From DAOVRL01 sp023128595 (GTDB lineage Bacteria; Planctomycetota; Phycisphaerae; Sedimentisphaerales; Anaerobacaceae), in NCBI GenBank assembly GCA_030628155.1, contig DAOVRL010000212.1, forward strand, positions 1 to 6,566: a stretch of DNA of 6,566 bases, read 5' to 3'. Below are positions 1 to 5,769 of the stretch, piece after piece (the stretch's first letter is position 1; every line of letters starts with the position of its first letter). A model generated the notes under the pieces. That model had not been told where the DNA came from. It did no database searches and saw only the letters and a program-made list of their open reading frames with translations. The position numbers were made by a program, and so were the translations under genes.

Positions 1-2
1 GC

Positions 3-398
3 CTCGCAGGCCTCGACCAATTCAAAATGACCGACGACCGCAACGGCGTCCGGACCAAGGGCCTGCTCTGGATGGAGAAAACCTGGGACACAGCCTATCT
101 ATGGGAGAACGCCGAGGCCGCACTGGCATATTTCGAGGCCTACGTCGATACCGGCAACGAGCAGTTCCTCCGCGACGGCCTTACCATCCTCCGCGCAATC
201 GCAAAGCACCATCACGGCGACAAAGGTTTCCTCACCGAGGGTGTCGATTGGAACAACCACGTCGGCAAACAGCACCATTTCGACGGCGCCGAATTCGGCG
301 ACATAAAATACACGGAGCCACTCCTGAACAACCTCCACATCGTCGAACCAACCTTACTCGTGCTGAAGCTCAAAAAGCCCGGCCTCAGAGGACACTAA
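3..398 (+). CDS. C-terminal part of an (alpha/alpha)-toroid-like protein (5' end outside window)
   Basis: The reading frame is open from the window edge to the TAA at 396-398, so this is the 3' end of a longer gene. An internal ATG at 27 is not needed as a start. The visible 131 residues are rich in paired amphipathic helices and aromatic residues: WMEKTWDTAYLWENAEAALAYF, then a helix around FLRDGLTILRAIAKHH, then a loop with GFLTEGVDWNNH and HHFDGAEFGDIKYTEPLLNN, then a terminal helix. This alternation of helical hairpins with aromatic and acidic loops resembles the last repeats of six-hairpin glycosidases, epimerases or polysaccharide lyases. That fits the GH116 gene downstream. I cannot name the family. 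Codon use is GC-rich like the GH116 gene. The gene ends about a dozen bases before the first Rhs fragment, so the toxin debris lies directly behind it. Confidence 0.7.
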   Translation, partial: LAGLDQFKMTDDRNGVRTKGLLWMEKTWDTAYLWENAEAALAYFEAYVDTGNEQFLRDGLTILRAIAKHHHGDKGFLTEGVDWNNHVGKQHHFDGAEFGDIKYTEPLLNNLHIVEPTLLVLKLKKPGLRGH

Positions 399-524
399 AC
401 GCAATGCCTGGCGGCCGAAAGCAAATACATCGTTGACATAACCGGCAACCTGCCGGTAATATTGATGGACTTAGATCTCTCCGATAGCTCTTTGAAAAAG
501 AAATATATCAATGGCTTTTGTTAG
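399..524 (+). pseudogene. Rhs/YD-repeat core fragment 1, truncated
   Basis: Reading in the frame of 399, and ending at TAG 522-524, the sequence gives a short stretch typical of the strand-rich Rhs core just before its C-terminal region: AESKYIVDITGNLPVILMDL, then DLSDSSLKKKYI, then NGFC and stop. Recognisable homology starts at about 411-417 and has no start codon of its own, so this is a fragment and not a gene. The motif SLKK-YI recurs at 873-893, where it runs on into YADRQILAEHD as expected for an intact Rhs core. In this copy the core is cut off after YI and replaced by four residues and a stop. The stop codon overlaps the ribosome binding site of the gene at 534, as a toxin end would adjoin its immunity gene. 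Family assignment comes from remembered planctomycete Rhs proteins. It is convincing mainly because the next two fragments continue the same core. Confidence 0.6.
487..509 (+). repeat. 23-bp direct repeat, copy A
   Basis: The sequence begins GCTCTTTGAAAAAGA and ends ATATATC. It recurs at 871-893 with a single difference (A against C at the sixteenth base). The copies are 384 bp apart, a multiple of three. Both encode the Rhs segment S-L-K-K-(K/T)-Y-I in the same frame, so this is duplicated Rhs coding sequence flanking the inserted 110-aa gene. Confidence 0.85.
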
Positions 525-526
525 GA
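523..526 (+). promoter_or_regulatory. Ribosome binding site for the GTG-started gene at 534
   Basis: AGGA lies seven bases upstream of GTG 534 and overlaps the TAG stop (522-524) of the Rhs fragment. It supports the GTG as the real start and suggests coupling to translation of the upstream Rhs frame. Confidence 0.5.
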
Positions 527-533
527 ATACTTT

Positions 534-866
534 GTGCCAAAATGGCTTGACAATCTTTTTCTCTGCAACTTCGTTTTGACCGCTATCCTTGGGGTGAGGG
601 CTGTCTATTTAGGACGCAAATTCATGAATCAGGTTTGGCTTAAAGAGCCTGAGAACTCTAGAGAACTTGGATTTCCACCTGATGGTTCTTACGGGTCTCT
701 CGATACGATGAAGGGATGGTGGTCGAAAGTTACGTTCGATGACCCGGAACTACAACAGTTAAGAATCAGATCAAAAAGGGCAGCGATATATTGTTTGATC
801 TCGTGGGTTCCACCTATATTGTTTGCTTTTATCCTTATGATAAAGTTAATCACAAATATCGTGTAA
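534..866 (+). CDS. Small two-helix membrane protein, candidate Rhs immunity protein
   Basis: This 110-aa protein starts at GTG 534 with AGGA seven bases upstream. Two hydrophobic segments are visible: residues about 7-26 (around LFLCNFVLTAILGVRAVYLG) and about 85-108 (around YCLISWVPPILFAFILMIKL). Between them is a hydrophilic stretch of roughly 58 residues with a GFPPDGSYGSLDTMKGWW loop. This predicts an inner-membrane hairpin with a soluble domain in the middle. I do not recognise the family. The gene has visibly lower GC than the GH116 gene and sits between two pieces of one Rhs core, behind a truncated Rhs reading frame. That is where an immunity gene sits in Rhs-CT/immunity modules, and membrane immunity proteins are known for toxins acting at the membrane. 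The immunity role is inferred from position only, and no toxin domain remains upstream. It could instead be an unrelated cargo gene. Confidence 0.65.
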   Translation: MPKWLDNLFLCNFVLTAILGVRAVYLGRKFMNQVWLKEPENSRELGFPPDGSYGSLDTMKGWWSKVTFDDPELQQLRIRSKRAAIYCLISWVPPILFAFILMIKLITNIV

Positions 867-1018
867 CATGGCTCTTTGAAAAAGACATATATCTATGCTG
901 ACCGCCAGATACTGGCCGAGCACGATGGCGGCCCCACGGCTAACAAGTATTTCTACATGCACGACAGACTCGGCTCCGTCCGGCTGGTCATCGATTATGA
1001 CGAGCAGACCCAAAACGT
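867..1018 (+). pseudogene. Rhs/YD-repeat core fragment 2
   Basis: The frame opens right after the stop at 864-866 and reads SLKKTYIYADRQILAEHD, then GGPTANKYFYMHDRLGSVRLVID, then YDEQTQN. HDRLGSVRxVID and the preceding K-Y-F-Y-M are classic Rhs core signatures. The fragment starts inside the 23-bp direct repeat and thus continues fragment 1 after an interruption of 384 bp. Core homology ends near 1016. From there the same frame turns into a basic, Trp/Phe-rich stretch that is the wrong-frame shadow of another protein, so the long open frame from TTG 876 to 1466 is a chance fusion of three pieces. No ribosome binding site or plausible start belongs to this fragment. Confidence 0.7.
871..893 (+). 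repeat. 23-bp direct repeat, copy B
   Basis: Matches 487-509 at 22 of 23 positions. In this copy the Rhs frame continues normally into YADRQ, so this copy carries the uninterrupted junction and copy A the broken one. Confidence 0.85.
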
Positions 1019-1153
1019 CTCCTGGAGCATTCCAAAAACGTTTTGCAGTATGATTATAAGAGTGCGGTGGAGGTTGAGATTCAGAACTTTCGAGAACAAA
1101 TTGCGGCCATTGATTACATTTTGGAAAATTTGGACAAGTTTGCAGATGGATAA
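1019..1153 (+). pseudogene. Candidate Rhs toxin-tail remnant, out of frame with the core
   Basis: In the frame of base 1019, which is shifted relative to the Rhs core fragment just upstream, the stretch reads LLEHSKNVLQYDYKSAVEVE, then IQNFREQIAAIDYILENL, then DKFADG and TAA at 1151-1153. It is a regular amphipathic helical, acidic sequence. The core's own frame over the same bases gives an implausible run rich in Arg, Trp and Phe, so this frame is the likely coding one. The frame is blocked upstream by TGA 998-1000 and has no start of its own, so it is a C-terminal remnant. The stop overlaps the next ATG in ATGGATAA, typical of a tightly coupled gene pair. The simplest reading is the last ~40 residues of a toxin or partner protein joined to the Rhs core by a junction that lost the frame. 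The exact left end, between 1001 and about 1045, cannot be fixed by eye. Confidence 0.5.
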
Positions 1154-1466
1154 AGAAAGACTGTTAGGTGCCCCTGCTAATGTGAACGGGCTTGCTCGTC
1201 GTTTAGCCAGGTCAGACAAGGTGAACAATCTCGATACCAGTGAACGCAAGGAGTGTGGCACATTGGCACACTGTTTCAGTGACCTCGAAGAGTCATTCTT
1301 GGTTTTTCTTGATGTTCACCTTCCCAAGCTAATGAGACAAGACATTCAAGCCGAGGAGATTGAGGATGTACTGTTCGATATAGGGCAAGAATTCAACCAC
1401 ATTCTCTATCACCTAAGAGACCCGAAGTACTTCAGACATATGCTTTCTGAGACCGAAGTTGAGTAA
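1146..1466 (+). CDS. 106-aa acidic helical protein, candidate Rhs immunity protein
   Basis: I place the start at ATG 1146, not at the upstream TTG 876, because the frame between 1018 and 1145 is the non-coding shadow of another protein. The ATG overlaps the preceding stop as ATGGATAA, and no strong Shine-Dalgarno is visible, so reinitiation after the upstream frame is likely. The protein begins MDKERLLGAPANVNGLARRL and is soluble, with no signal peptide or membrane segment. Its second half is helical and acidic: FSDLEESFLVFLDVHLPKLM, then EEIEDVLFDIGQEFNHILYHLRDPKYF. The Asp/Glu-rich surface and small size suit an immunity protein that blocks a basic toxin. I do not recognise the family. GC is lower than in the GH116 gene. 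Function is inferred only from its position between Rhs fragments 2 and 3 and its coupling to the upstream remnant. An antitoxin-like or unrelated cargo protein remains possible. Confidence 0.65.
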   Translation: MDKERLLGAPANVNGLARRLARSDKVNNLDTSERKECGTLAHCFSDLEESFLVFLDVHLPKLMRQDIQAEEIEDVLFDIGQEFNHILYHLRDPKYFRHMLSETEVE

Positions 1467-1493
1467 CCGTTCGCTTTAAGGTCACCTCGATGA

Positions 1494-1814
1494 GAAAGGA
1501 GATGGATTGCGCCCGTGCGGCGCAGATCACATCGTCTTGGAAATGTGATGCTCGGCGAGGACGCTCACGCCCACCAAGCAAGCAGGTACTTCTGTTTGCA
1601 CGATAGGCTCGGCTATGTGCGTCAGGTGATAGATAATCTGGCCTACGTCAAGAACTCTTATACTTACAATCCGTTCGGCGAAGGATTTGACTCTGAAATC
1701 CGGGAGAATGTGACGAATCCGTTTATGTTCACCGGCCAATACTTCGATTCCGAGATTGAAGAATACTACCTCCGCCCCCGCCGGCCCGGCAGGGTGGGTT
1801 GTGCCCACCATTAA
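1494..1814 (+). pseudogene. Rhs/YD-repeat core fragment 3, truncated before the YDP motif
   Basis: The frame is open from 1494 (after TGA 1491-1493) to TAA 1812-1814, and clear Rhs homology runs from about 1536 to 1784. In order it shows GNVMLGEDAHAHQASRYF, CLHDRLGYVRQVID, NSYTYNPFGE, NVTNPFMFTGQYFDSE and IEEYYLRPRR. These are the consecutive signatures of the end of an Rhs core: the RLGxVRxVID strand, the Y-NPFGE hairpin, F-FTGQxxD and YYLRAR. The first third repeats the content of fragment 2, so the two are homologous, overlapping copies. After RR the expected YDPxxGRFxSxDP does not follow. The frame instead enters a dispersed palindrome and ends PGRVGCAHH, so the toxin junction is lost. 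The GTG at 1515 has AAGGAG about ten bases upstream but is unlikely to start a functional protein. Confidence 0.75.
1791..1810. repeat. Short dispersed palindrome (GGTGGG-5-CCCACC)
   Basis: AGGGTGGGTTGTGCCCACCA contains perfect six-base arms (1793-1798 and 1804-1809) around a five-base loop. Elements of this GGTGGGxxxxCCCACC form are common intergenic repeats in several bacterial groups. Only one copy is visible here. It supplies the last residues and the stop of Rhs fragment 3. Confidence 0.5.
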
Positions 1815-1820
1815 ACTGGC

Positions 1821-1837
1821 ATTCCCGCGAAAGCGCG
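1821..1837. repeat. Degenerate palindrome with GAAA loop
   Basis: ATTCCCGCGAAAGCGCG can form CGC-GAAA-GCG (1826-1835), with an outer C-G pair interrupted by one mismatch. It resembles the widespread ATTCCCGCGAAAGCGGGAAT type of intergenic repeat with a damaged right arm. A T-run follows only some 14 bases later, so it is not a normal intrinsic terminator. Confidence 0.35.
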
Positions 1838-1939
1838 AAGCCACATCTCATTTTTCTGTGCCAATTTCTGAAATCTGTGGTTAGAATACGTATCTGAAAC
1901 CATAATCGGTCAGTTCAACTCAATAAGAAGGGGCGAAGA
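1838..1939 (+). promoter_or_regulatory. Upstream region of the GH116 operon, with ribosome binding site
   Basis: This AT-richer stretch lies between the Rhs debris and the GH116 gene and must hold the operon promoter if there is one. GAAGGGG at 1927-1933, six bases before ATG 1940, is a good Shine-Dalgarno and fixes the start. TAGAAT (1882-1887) and CATAAT (1901-1906) could be -10 elements, but neither has a convincing -35 hexamer at the proper distance. No operator-like dyad was found. Confidence 0.4.
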
Positions 1940-4900
1940 ATGAGAAGGTATCGGATATTCATTATTGCAGTGGCCTACTTGGCCTGTTGTGCATTCATAA
2001 CGGTTCCCACCTGGGCCGAGAAGATCAAGCTGCGCGCCGGGCACGTAATTCCCGTGGACAAAAAGCTCTCGCGGGCGGATGTGCGCCGAATGTTCAATCG
2101 CGGGCAGCGCCTCGTCTGGACCGGCAAAGACCTCGATACAATCGGAATGCCCGTCGGCGGAATCGCCACCGGCCAGCTCTACCTCCGCGGCGACGGCACG
2201 CTCGGACTCTGGTGGCTCTTCAACAAGCACATCTTCACCGGCTACGGCGCAACCTGCTACCGTACCTACAAGCCCGAATCGCCCGTCGATTCCGGCTTTG
2301 CCGTCGTCGTCAAGCAGGACGACAAGATAACCGCCAGAAAGCTCGACCACGAGTTCGGCAAGGTCGAATTTGCCGGCGAGTACCCCATCGGCCTTGTCCG
2401 ATACGCCGCCAAGGACTGGCCGCTCAAGGTCGAGCTCGAGGCCTTCTCCCCATTTATTCCTCTAAACGCCAGAGATTCAGCCCTGCCTGCAACGTTGTTT
2501 CATATAACGCTTGAAAACACTTCTTCAAAAAGCATCCAGACCGGCCTGCTCGCTTGGCTCGAAAATGCCGTTTGCCAAAATTCCTCAAAGGCCGTCCACG
2601 CCAACCGCCGAACCCGTATTGTCAGCGAAAAAGACAGTACGCTAATCGTCCACACCGCCGAAAAAGCTCCGTTGCCCGAAGGCGCAGCGGTGCCTCGACC
2701 GAAGATAGTCCTCGCCGACTTCGAGGGCCCCGACTACGGCGACTGGAAGGCGACCGGCGAGGCCTTCGGCAAGGCCCCCGCAAAAGGTACGCTCGCAACC
2801 CAGAACCCCGTCAGCGGATTTCTCGGCAAGGGCTTCGTCAATACCTTCATAGATGGGGACGCACCCCACGGAACGCTGACCTCGCCGAAGTTTGACATCT
2901 CGCGCAAGTTCATCAACTTCCTGATCGGCGGCGGCAATCACATTGGCCGGACCTGCATCAACCTGCTCGTTGACGGCAAGGTCGTGCGGACCGCAGTCGG
3001 CAAGAGCAGCGAGAAGCTCGAATGGTATTTCTGGGCGGTCGAAGAGCTCGAAGGCAAATCCGCACGGATTAAGATTGTCGATTCGGCGTCCGGCGGCTGG
3101 GGACATATCAACATCGACCAGATAGAGCTGACCGACAAGCCGCAGCAGCTCCCGGTGGGCGAGCTTGAGGAGCTGCCGGATTACGGCTCGATGGTATTGG
3201 CCTTTTCCGAAAAGGACGCAGGCCGACCTGCCGTTCAAAAGGTCCTCAATTCAATTGGAGATACCGCCAAACAACCCTGGGCCAAAGCCATCCACGCTGA
3301 GGAAAATGTCGCTTATCCGGTCAATAGAAGCCGAAGCGCCGCCATCGCCACACCCACCGTCAAGCTGGCCCGCGGCGAAAAGCGCACGTTTACATTTGTT
3401 CTGACCTGGTTTTTCCCCAACCACAAGAACGGCCACGAGTATGCAAACCGCTTCGATAGCGCCTCGGATGTCGCTCACTATGTCCTCGGCAATCACGAAC
3501 GGCTCGCCGGCGATACCAGAAAGTGGCACAAGACGTTTTACGAGGACAGCACCCTGCCACGCTGGCTGCTCTTCCGACTGCACTCGACCGTCTCCAATCT
3601 GGCGACCGGGACCTGCCAGTGGTGGAAGTCCGGCCGGTTCTGGGCCTGGGAAGGCGTCGGCTGCTGCGCCGGGACCTGCACCCACGTATGGAACTACGCC
3701 CACGCCCCGGCTCGACTGTTCCCCGAGCTTGAGCGAAGCGCCCGCGAGATGCAGGACTTCGGCGAAGGCTTCGACGCCAGCAGCGGCTTAGTGGGCTTTC
3801 GCAGCAACCGCGCTTATGCCGCCGACGGGCAGTGCGGCACCATACTCAAGGCCTACCGCGAACACCAGATGTCCGCAGACAATTCGTTCCTGAAGCGCAA
3901 CTGGCCGCGAATCAAAAAGGCCCTGCTGTACTCCATCGCCCAGGACGGCAACGACGACGGCCTGATCGAGAACAGCCAGCACAACACCTTCGATATCAAC
4001 TTCGAGGGCCCCAATACGTTTGTCGGCTCGCTGTATCTTGCTGCACTTCGCGCCGGCGAGGAAATGGCCAAGGAAATGGGCGATGTGGACTTCGCCGAAC
4101 GCTGCCGAAAGATATTCGAGAGCGGCGGCCGGCTTTCCGTCGAACGCCTCTGGGACGGCGAATATTTCATCGAAGTCGTGGATTTGGCCAAACACCCCAA
4201 GCACCAATACGAAAAAGGCTGCCTTTCCGACCAATTGTTCGGTCAGGGCTGGGCGGAACAGCTTGGCCTCGGCTATATCTATCCCGCCGAGAATGTCAAA
4301 AAGGCCCTCGAATCGGTCTGGAAATACAACTGGGCAACCGACATCGGCCCCTACAACATGGACCACAAACCCGAACGCTGGTTCGCACGCGATGGTGAGC
4401 CGGGCCTGTTCACCTGCACCTGGCCCAAGAGCCCATATTTGCCCGCCGGCGTCCGCTACAAAAACGAGGTCTGGACCGGCATTGAATACCAGGCCGCCGG
4501 CCACATGGTTGCCGAGGGAATGTTAAAGGAGGCCCTTGCGATTTGTGACGGCATCCAGAAGCGGTACCACCCGGCCAGGCACAACCCCTTCAACGAGGTC
4601 GAGTGCGGCGACCACTACGCCCGGGCGTTCGCAAGCTGGGGCGTCTATACCGCCTTAGCTGGCTACGAGTACCACGGTCCCAGGGGCCATTTGGGCTTCG
4701 CACCGCGAATAACGCCGGAGGACTTCCGCGCCGCATTCACCACCGCCGAAGGCTGGGGAACCTTTACCCAAAAACGAAAGGGCAAAACGCAGAACGAAGA
4801 AATCGACGTCCGCTGGGGCCGCCTGACTCTGAAATCTCTCGCATTTGCCGTGCCGGAGGATTTCAAGTCGCCTGTTGTGACGATTACCGCTGCGAAGACG

Positions 4901-5008
4901 CCTCTCGACCATGTATGCAGAGTTAAAGACGGACGCGTTGAGATAACGCTGGACGACAAGATCGTCCTGACAGCGGGCCAGGCGTTGGCGGTGACCATAG
5001 AACGGTAG
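1940..5008 (+). CDS. Exported GH116-family glycoside hydrolase with inserted beta-sandwich domain
   Basis: This 1022-aa protein has a signal peptide: RRYR, a hydrophobic core, then a probable cleavage site TWA/EK after residue 26. It therefore acts in the periplasm or outside the cell. The N-terminal GH116 domain begins around residue 46 and shows IGMPVGGIATGQLYLRGDG at 68-86. An extra domain of about 145 residues (257-401, from VLADFEGPDYGDW to WGHINIDQIEL) interrupts it, and it resumes at DYGSMVLAF (414). The (alpha/alpha)6 catalytic domain follows, with the family signature WEGVGCCAGTCTHVWNY. By comparison with TxGH116 (Glu441, Asp593) and human GBA2 (Glu527, Asp677), Glu571 in AWEG should be the nucleophile and Asp685 in NTFDINFEGP the acid/base. 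EVWTG (843) and NEVECGDHYAR (886-895) are further conserved active-site stretches. GH116 enzymes are retaining beta-glycosidases (beta-glucosidase, beta-xylosidase, glucosylceramidase, beta-N-acetylglucosaminidase). The substrate here cannot be read from sequence. Beta-glucoside or beta-xyloside release from plant or algal glycans is likely. The nitroreductase gene follows after six bases. Confidence 0.9.
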   Translation: MRRYRIFIIAVAYLACCAFITVPTWAEKIKLRAGHVIPVDKKLSRADVRRMFNRGQRLVWTGKDLDTIGMPVGGIATGQLYLRGDGTLGLWWLFNKHIFTGYGATCYRTYKPESPVDSGFAVVVKQDDKITARKLDHEFGKVEFAGEYPIGLVRYAAKDWPLKVELEAFSPFIPLNARDSALPATLFHITLENTSSKSIQTGLLAWLENAVCQNSSKAVHANRRTRIVSEKDSTLIVHTAEKAPLPEGAAVPRPKIVLADFEGPDYGDWKATGEAFGKAPAKGTLATQNPVSGFLGKGFVNTFIDGDAPHGTLTSPKFDISRKFINFLIGGGNHIGRTCINLLVDGKVVRTAVGKSSEKLEWYFWAVEELEGKSARIKIVDSASGGWGHINIDQIELTDKPQQLPVGELEELPDYGSMVLAFSEKDAGRPAVQKVLNSIGDTAKQPWAKAIHAEENVAYPVNRSRSAAIATPTVKLARGEKRTFTFVLTWFFPNHKNGHEYANRFDSASDVAHYVLGNHERLAGDTRKWHKTFYEDSTLPRWLLFRLHSTVSNLATGTCQWWKSGRFWAWEGVGCCAGTCTHVWNYAHAPARLFPELERSAREMQDFGEGFDASSGLVGFRSNRAYAADGQCGTILKAYREHQMSADNSFLKRNWPRIKKALLYSIAQDGNDDGLIENSQHNTFDINFEGPNTFVGSLYLAALRAGEEMAKEMGDVDFAERCRKIFESGGRLSVERLWDGEYFIEVVDLAKHPKHQYEKGCLSDQLFGQGWAEQLGLGYIYPAENVKKALESVWKYNWATDIGPYNMDHKPERWFARDGEPGLFTCTWPKSPYLPAGVRYKNEVWTGIEYQAAGHMVAEGMLKEALAICDGIQKRYHPARHNPFNEVECGDHYARAFASWGVYTALAGYEYHGPRGHLGFAPRITPEDFRAAFTTAEGWGTFTQKRKGKTQNEEIDVRWGRLTLKSLAFAVPEDFKSPVVTITAAKTPLDHVCRVKDGRVEITLDDKIVLTAGQALAVTIER

Positions 5009-5014
5009 GTCGAA

Positions 5015-5584
5015 ATGATAAGAGATTTGATTGCAAAGAACAGGACTTGCCGGCGGTTTGAGCAGGATTTTGCCATAGACCGCCGGACACTGCGGGAGCT
5101 TGTTGACCTGGCGCGGCTCAGTGCCTCTGCGGGCAATATACAGCCGCTGAAGTACATCCTTTCCTGGGAGAGCGAAAAGAACGCCCTGATCTTCCCGGAT
5201 CTTGGCTGGGCCGGGTATCTTGAGGACTGGCCCGGCCCGGCCGAGGGAGAAAGGCCTTCGGCGTACATCATCATGCTCGGCGATACCGAACTGCACAAGT
5301 CTTTCGACTGCGACGCCGGAATAGCCGCCCAGAGCATCCTCATAGGCGCAGCCGAAAAAGGCCTGGCCGGCTGTATCATCGCATTGGTCCAAAGAGAGCA
5401 GCTTCGCAACGCCCTCGACATCCCCGCCCACTGCAAAATACTCGTCGTTCTCGCCCTCGGCAAGCCGAGAGAAAAGGTCGTCCTCGAACTCCTCGCCCCC
5501 GACGGCGACATCAAATACTACCGTGACCGCGATGGCACCCACCACGTCCCCAAACGGGCCCTGGACGAGATCATAATTGACTGA
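5015..5584 (+). CDS. Nitroreductase-family flavoprotein (NfsA/FRP-like fold)
   Basis: This 189-aa protein has the usual length of compact nitroreductase-family enzymes. Such enzymes bind FMN as dimers and use NAD(P)H to reduce nitro compounds, quinones, flavins or other acceptors. Visible FMN-site elements are the N-terminal KNRTCRRF (8-15, Arg residues for the phosphate), SASAGNIQP (36-44, the counterpart of the PSxxNxQPW loop), the central DCDAGIAAQSILIGAAEKGL helix (98-117) and the LALGKPRE strand-loop (147-153). The C-terminal KYYRDRDGTHHVPKRALDEI is typical of a subgroup I know from anaerobic Bacteroidota and Planctomycetota. The start ATG lies six bases after the GH116 stop. The only Shine-Dalgarno-like sequence, TAGG, overlaps that stop, so translation probably depends on the upstream gene. 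The protein has no signal peptide, so it is cytoplasmic, unlike its operon partner. The physiological substrate is unknown, and pairing with a glycosidase does not define it. Confidence 0.88.
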   Translation: MIRDLIAKNRTCRRFEQDFAIDRRTLRELVDLARLSASAGNIQPLKYILSWESEKNALIFPDLGWAGYLEDWPGPAEGERPSAYIIMLGDTELHKSFDCDAGIAAQSILIGAAEKGLAGCIIALVQREQLRNALDIPAHCKILVVLALGKPREKVVLELLAPDGDIKYYRDRDGTHHVPKRALDEIIID

Positions 5585-5589
5585 GCTGC

Positions 5590-5609
5590 TGTCACAGATT
5601 TCTGGGACA
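5590..5609 (+). terminator. Weak hairpin after the nitroreductase gene
   Basis: TGTC-A-CAG-ATTT-CTG-G-GACA forms seven base pairs with one internal mismatch, starting five bases after the TGA. No T-run follows, so it is not a standard intrinsic terminator. It could stabilise the 3' end or act with Rho. A second small hairpin, CGGC/GCCG with AAT/ATT inside and one bulge, lies at 5613-5630. The two together mark the likely end of the operon. Confidence 0.3.
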
Positions 5610-5769
5610 CTCCGGCCAATATTATTGCCGCGGAAGCTACGAATCCACTTGCTCTTTTTGCGTCTTTGTGGCTATCTAAAAAGGCGTGGCTATTCTGTGA
5701 AGGATGTGGTATTTTCTTAGAGACAAAGAGAGTCTGCAAGTTTTTGGGCAGTATGAGATGGAGCCAGGT

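Noticed and set aside
487..893. Insertion sequence with target-site duplication
   Set aside because: There is no transposase and there are no terminal inverted repeats. The 23-bp direct repeat is in-frame Rhs coding sequence, which fits module recombination better.
876..1466. A single 196-aa protein starting at TTG 876
   Set aside because: It joins an Rhs core fragment, a wrong-frame shadow (1018-1145) and the 106-aa gene. The shadow part is Arg/Trp/Phe-rich while another frame of the same bases is clearly protein-like. There is no ribosome site at the TTG.
1979..1990. Lipoprotein signal (YLACC) in the GH116 N-terminus
   Set aside because: The residues before either Cys do not fit a lipobox well, and a normal signal peptidase I site (TWA/EK) follows at the right distance.
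4655..5545. Long minus-strand open frames opposite the GH116 and nitroreductase genes (also 3788-4504, 2642-3238, 3251-3703)
   Set aside because: They lie opposite confidently identified genes, have no family signatures and arise from the GC-rich codon pattern of the + strand.
5590..5630. Strong intrinsic terminator after the nitroreductase gene
   Set aside because: Both hairpins are short, have a mismatch or bulge and lack a following T-run. Kept only as a low-confidence 3'-end hairpin.
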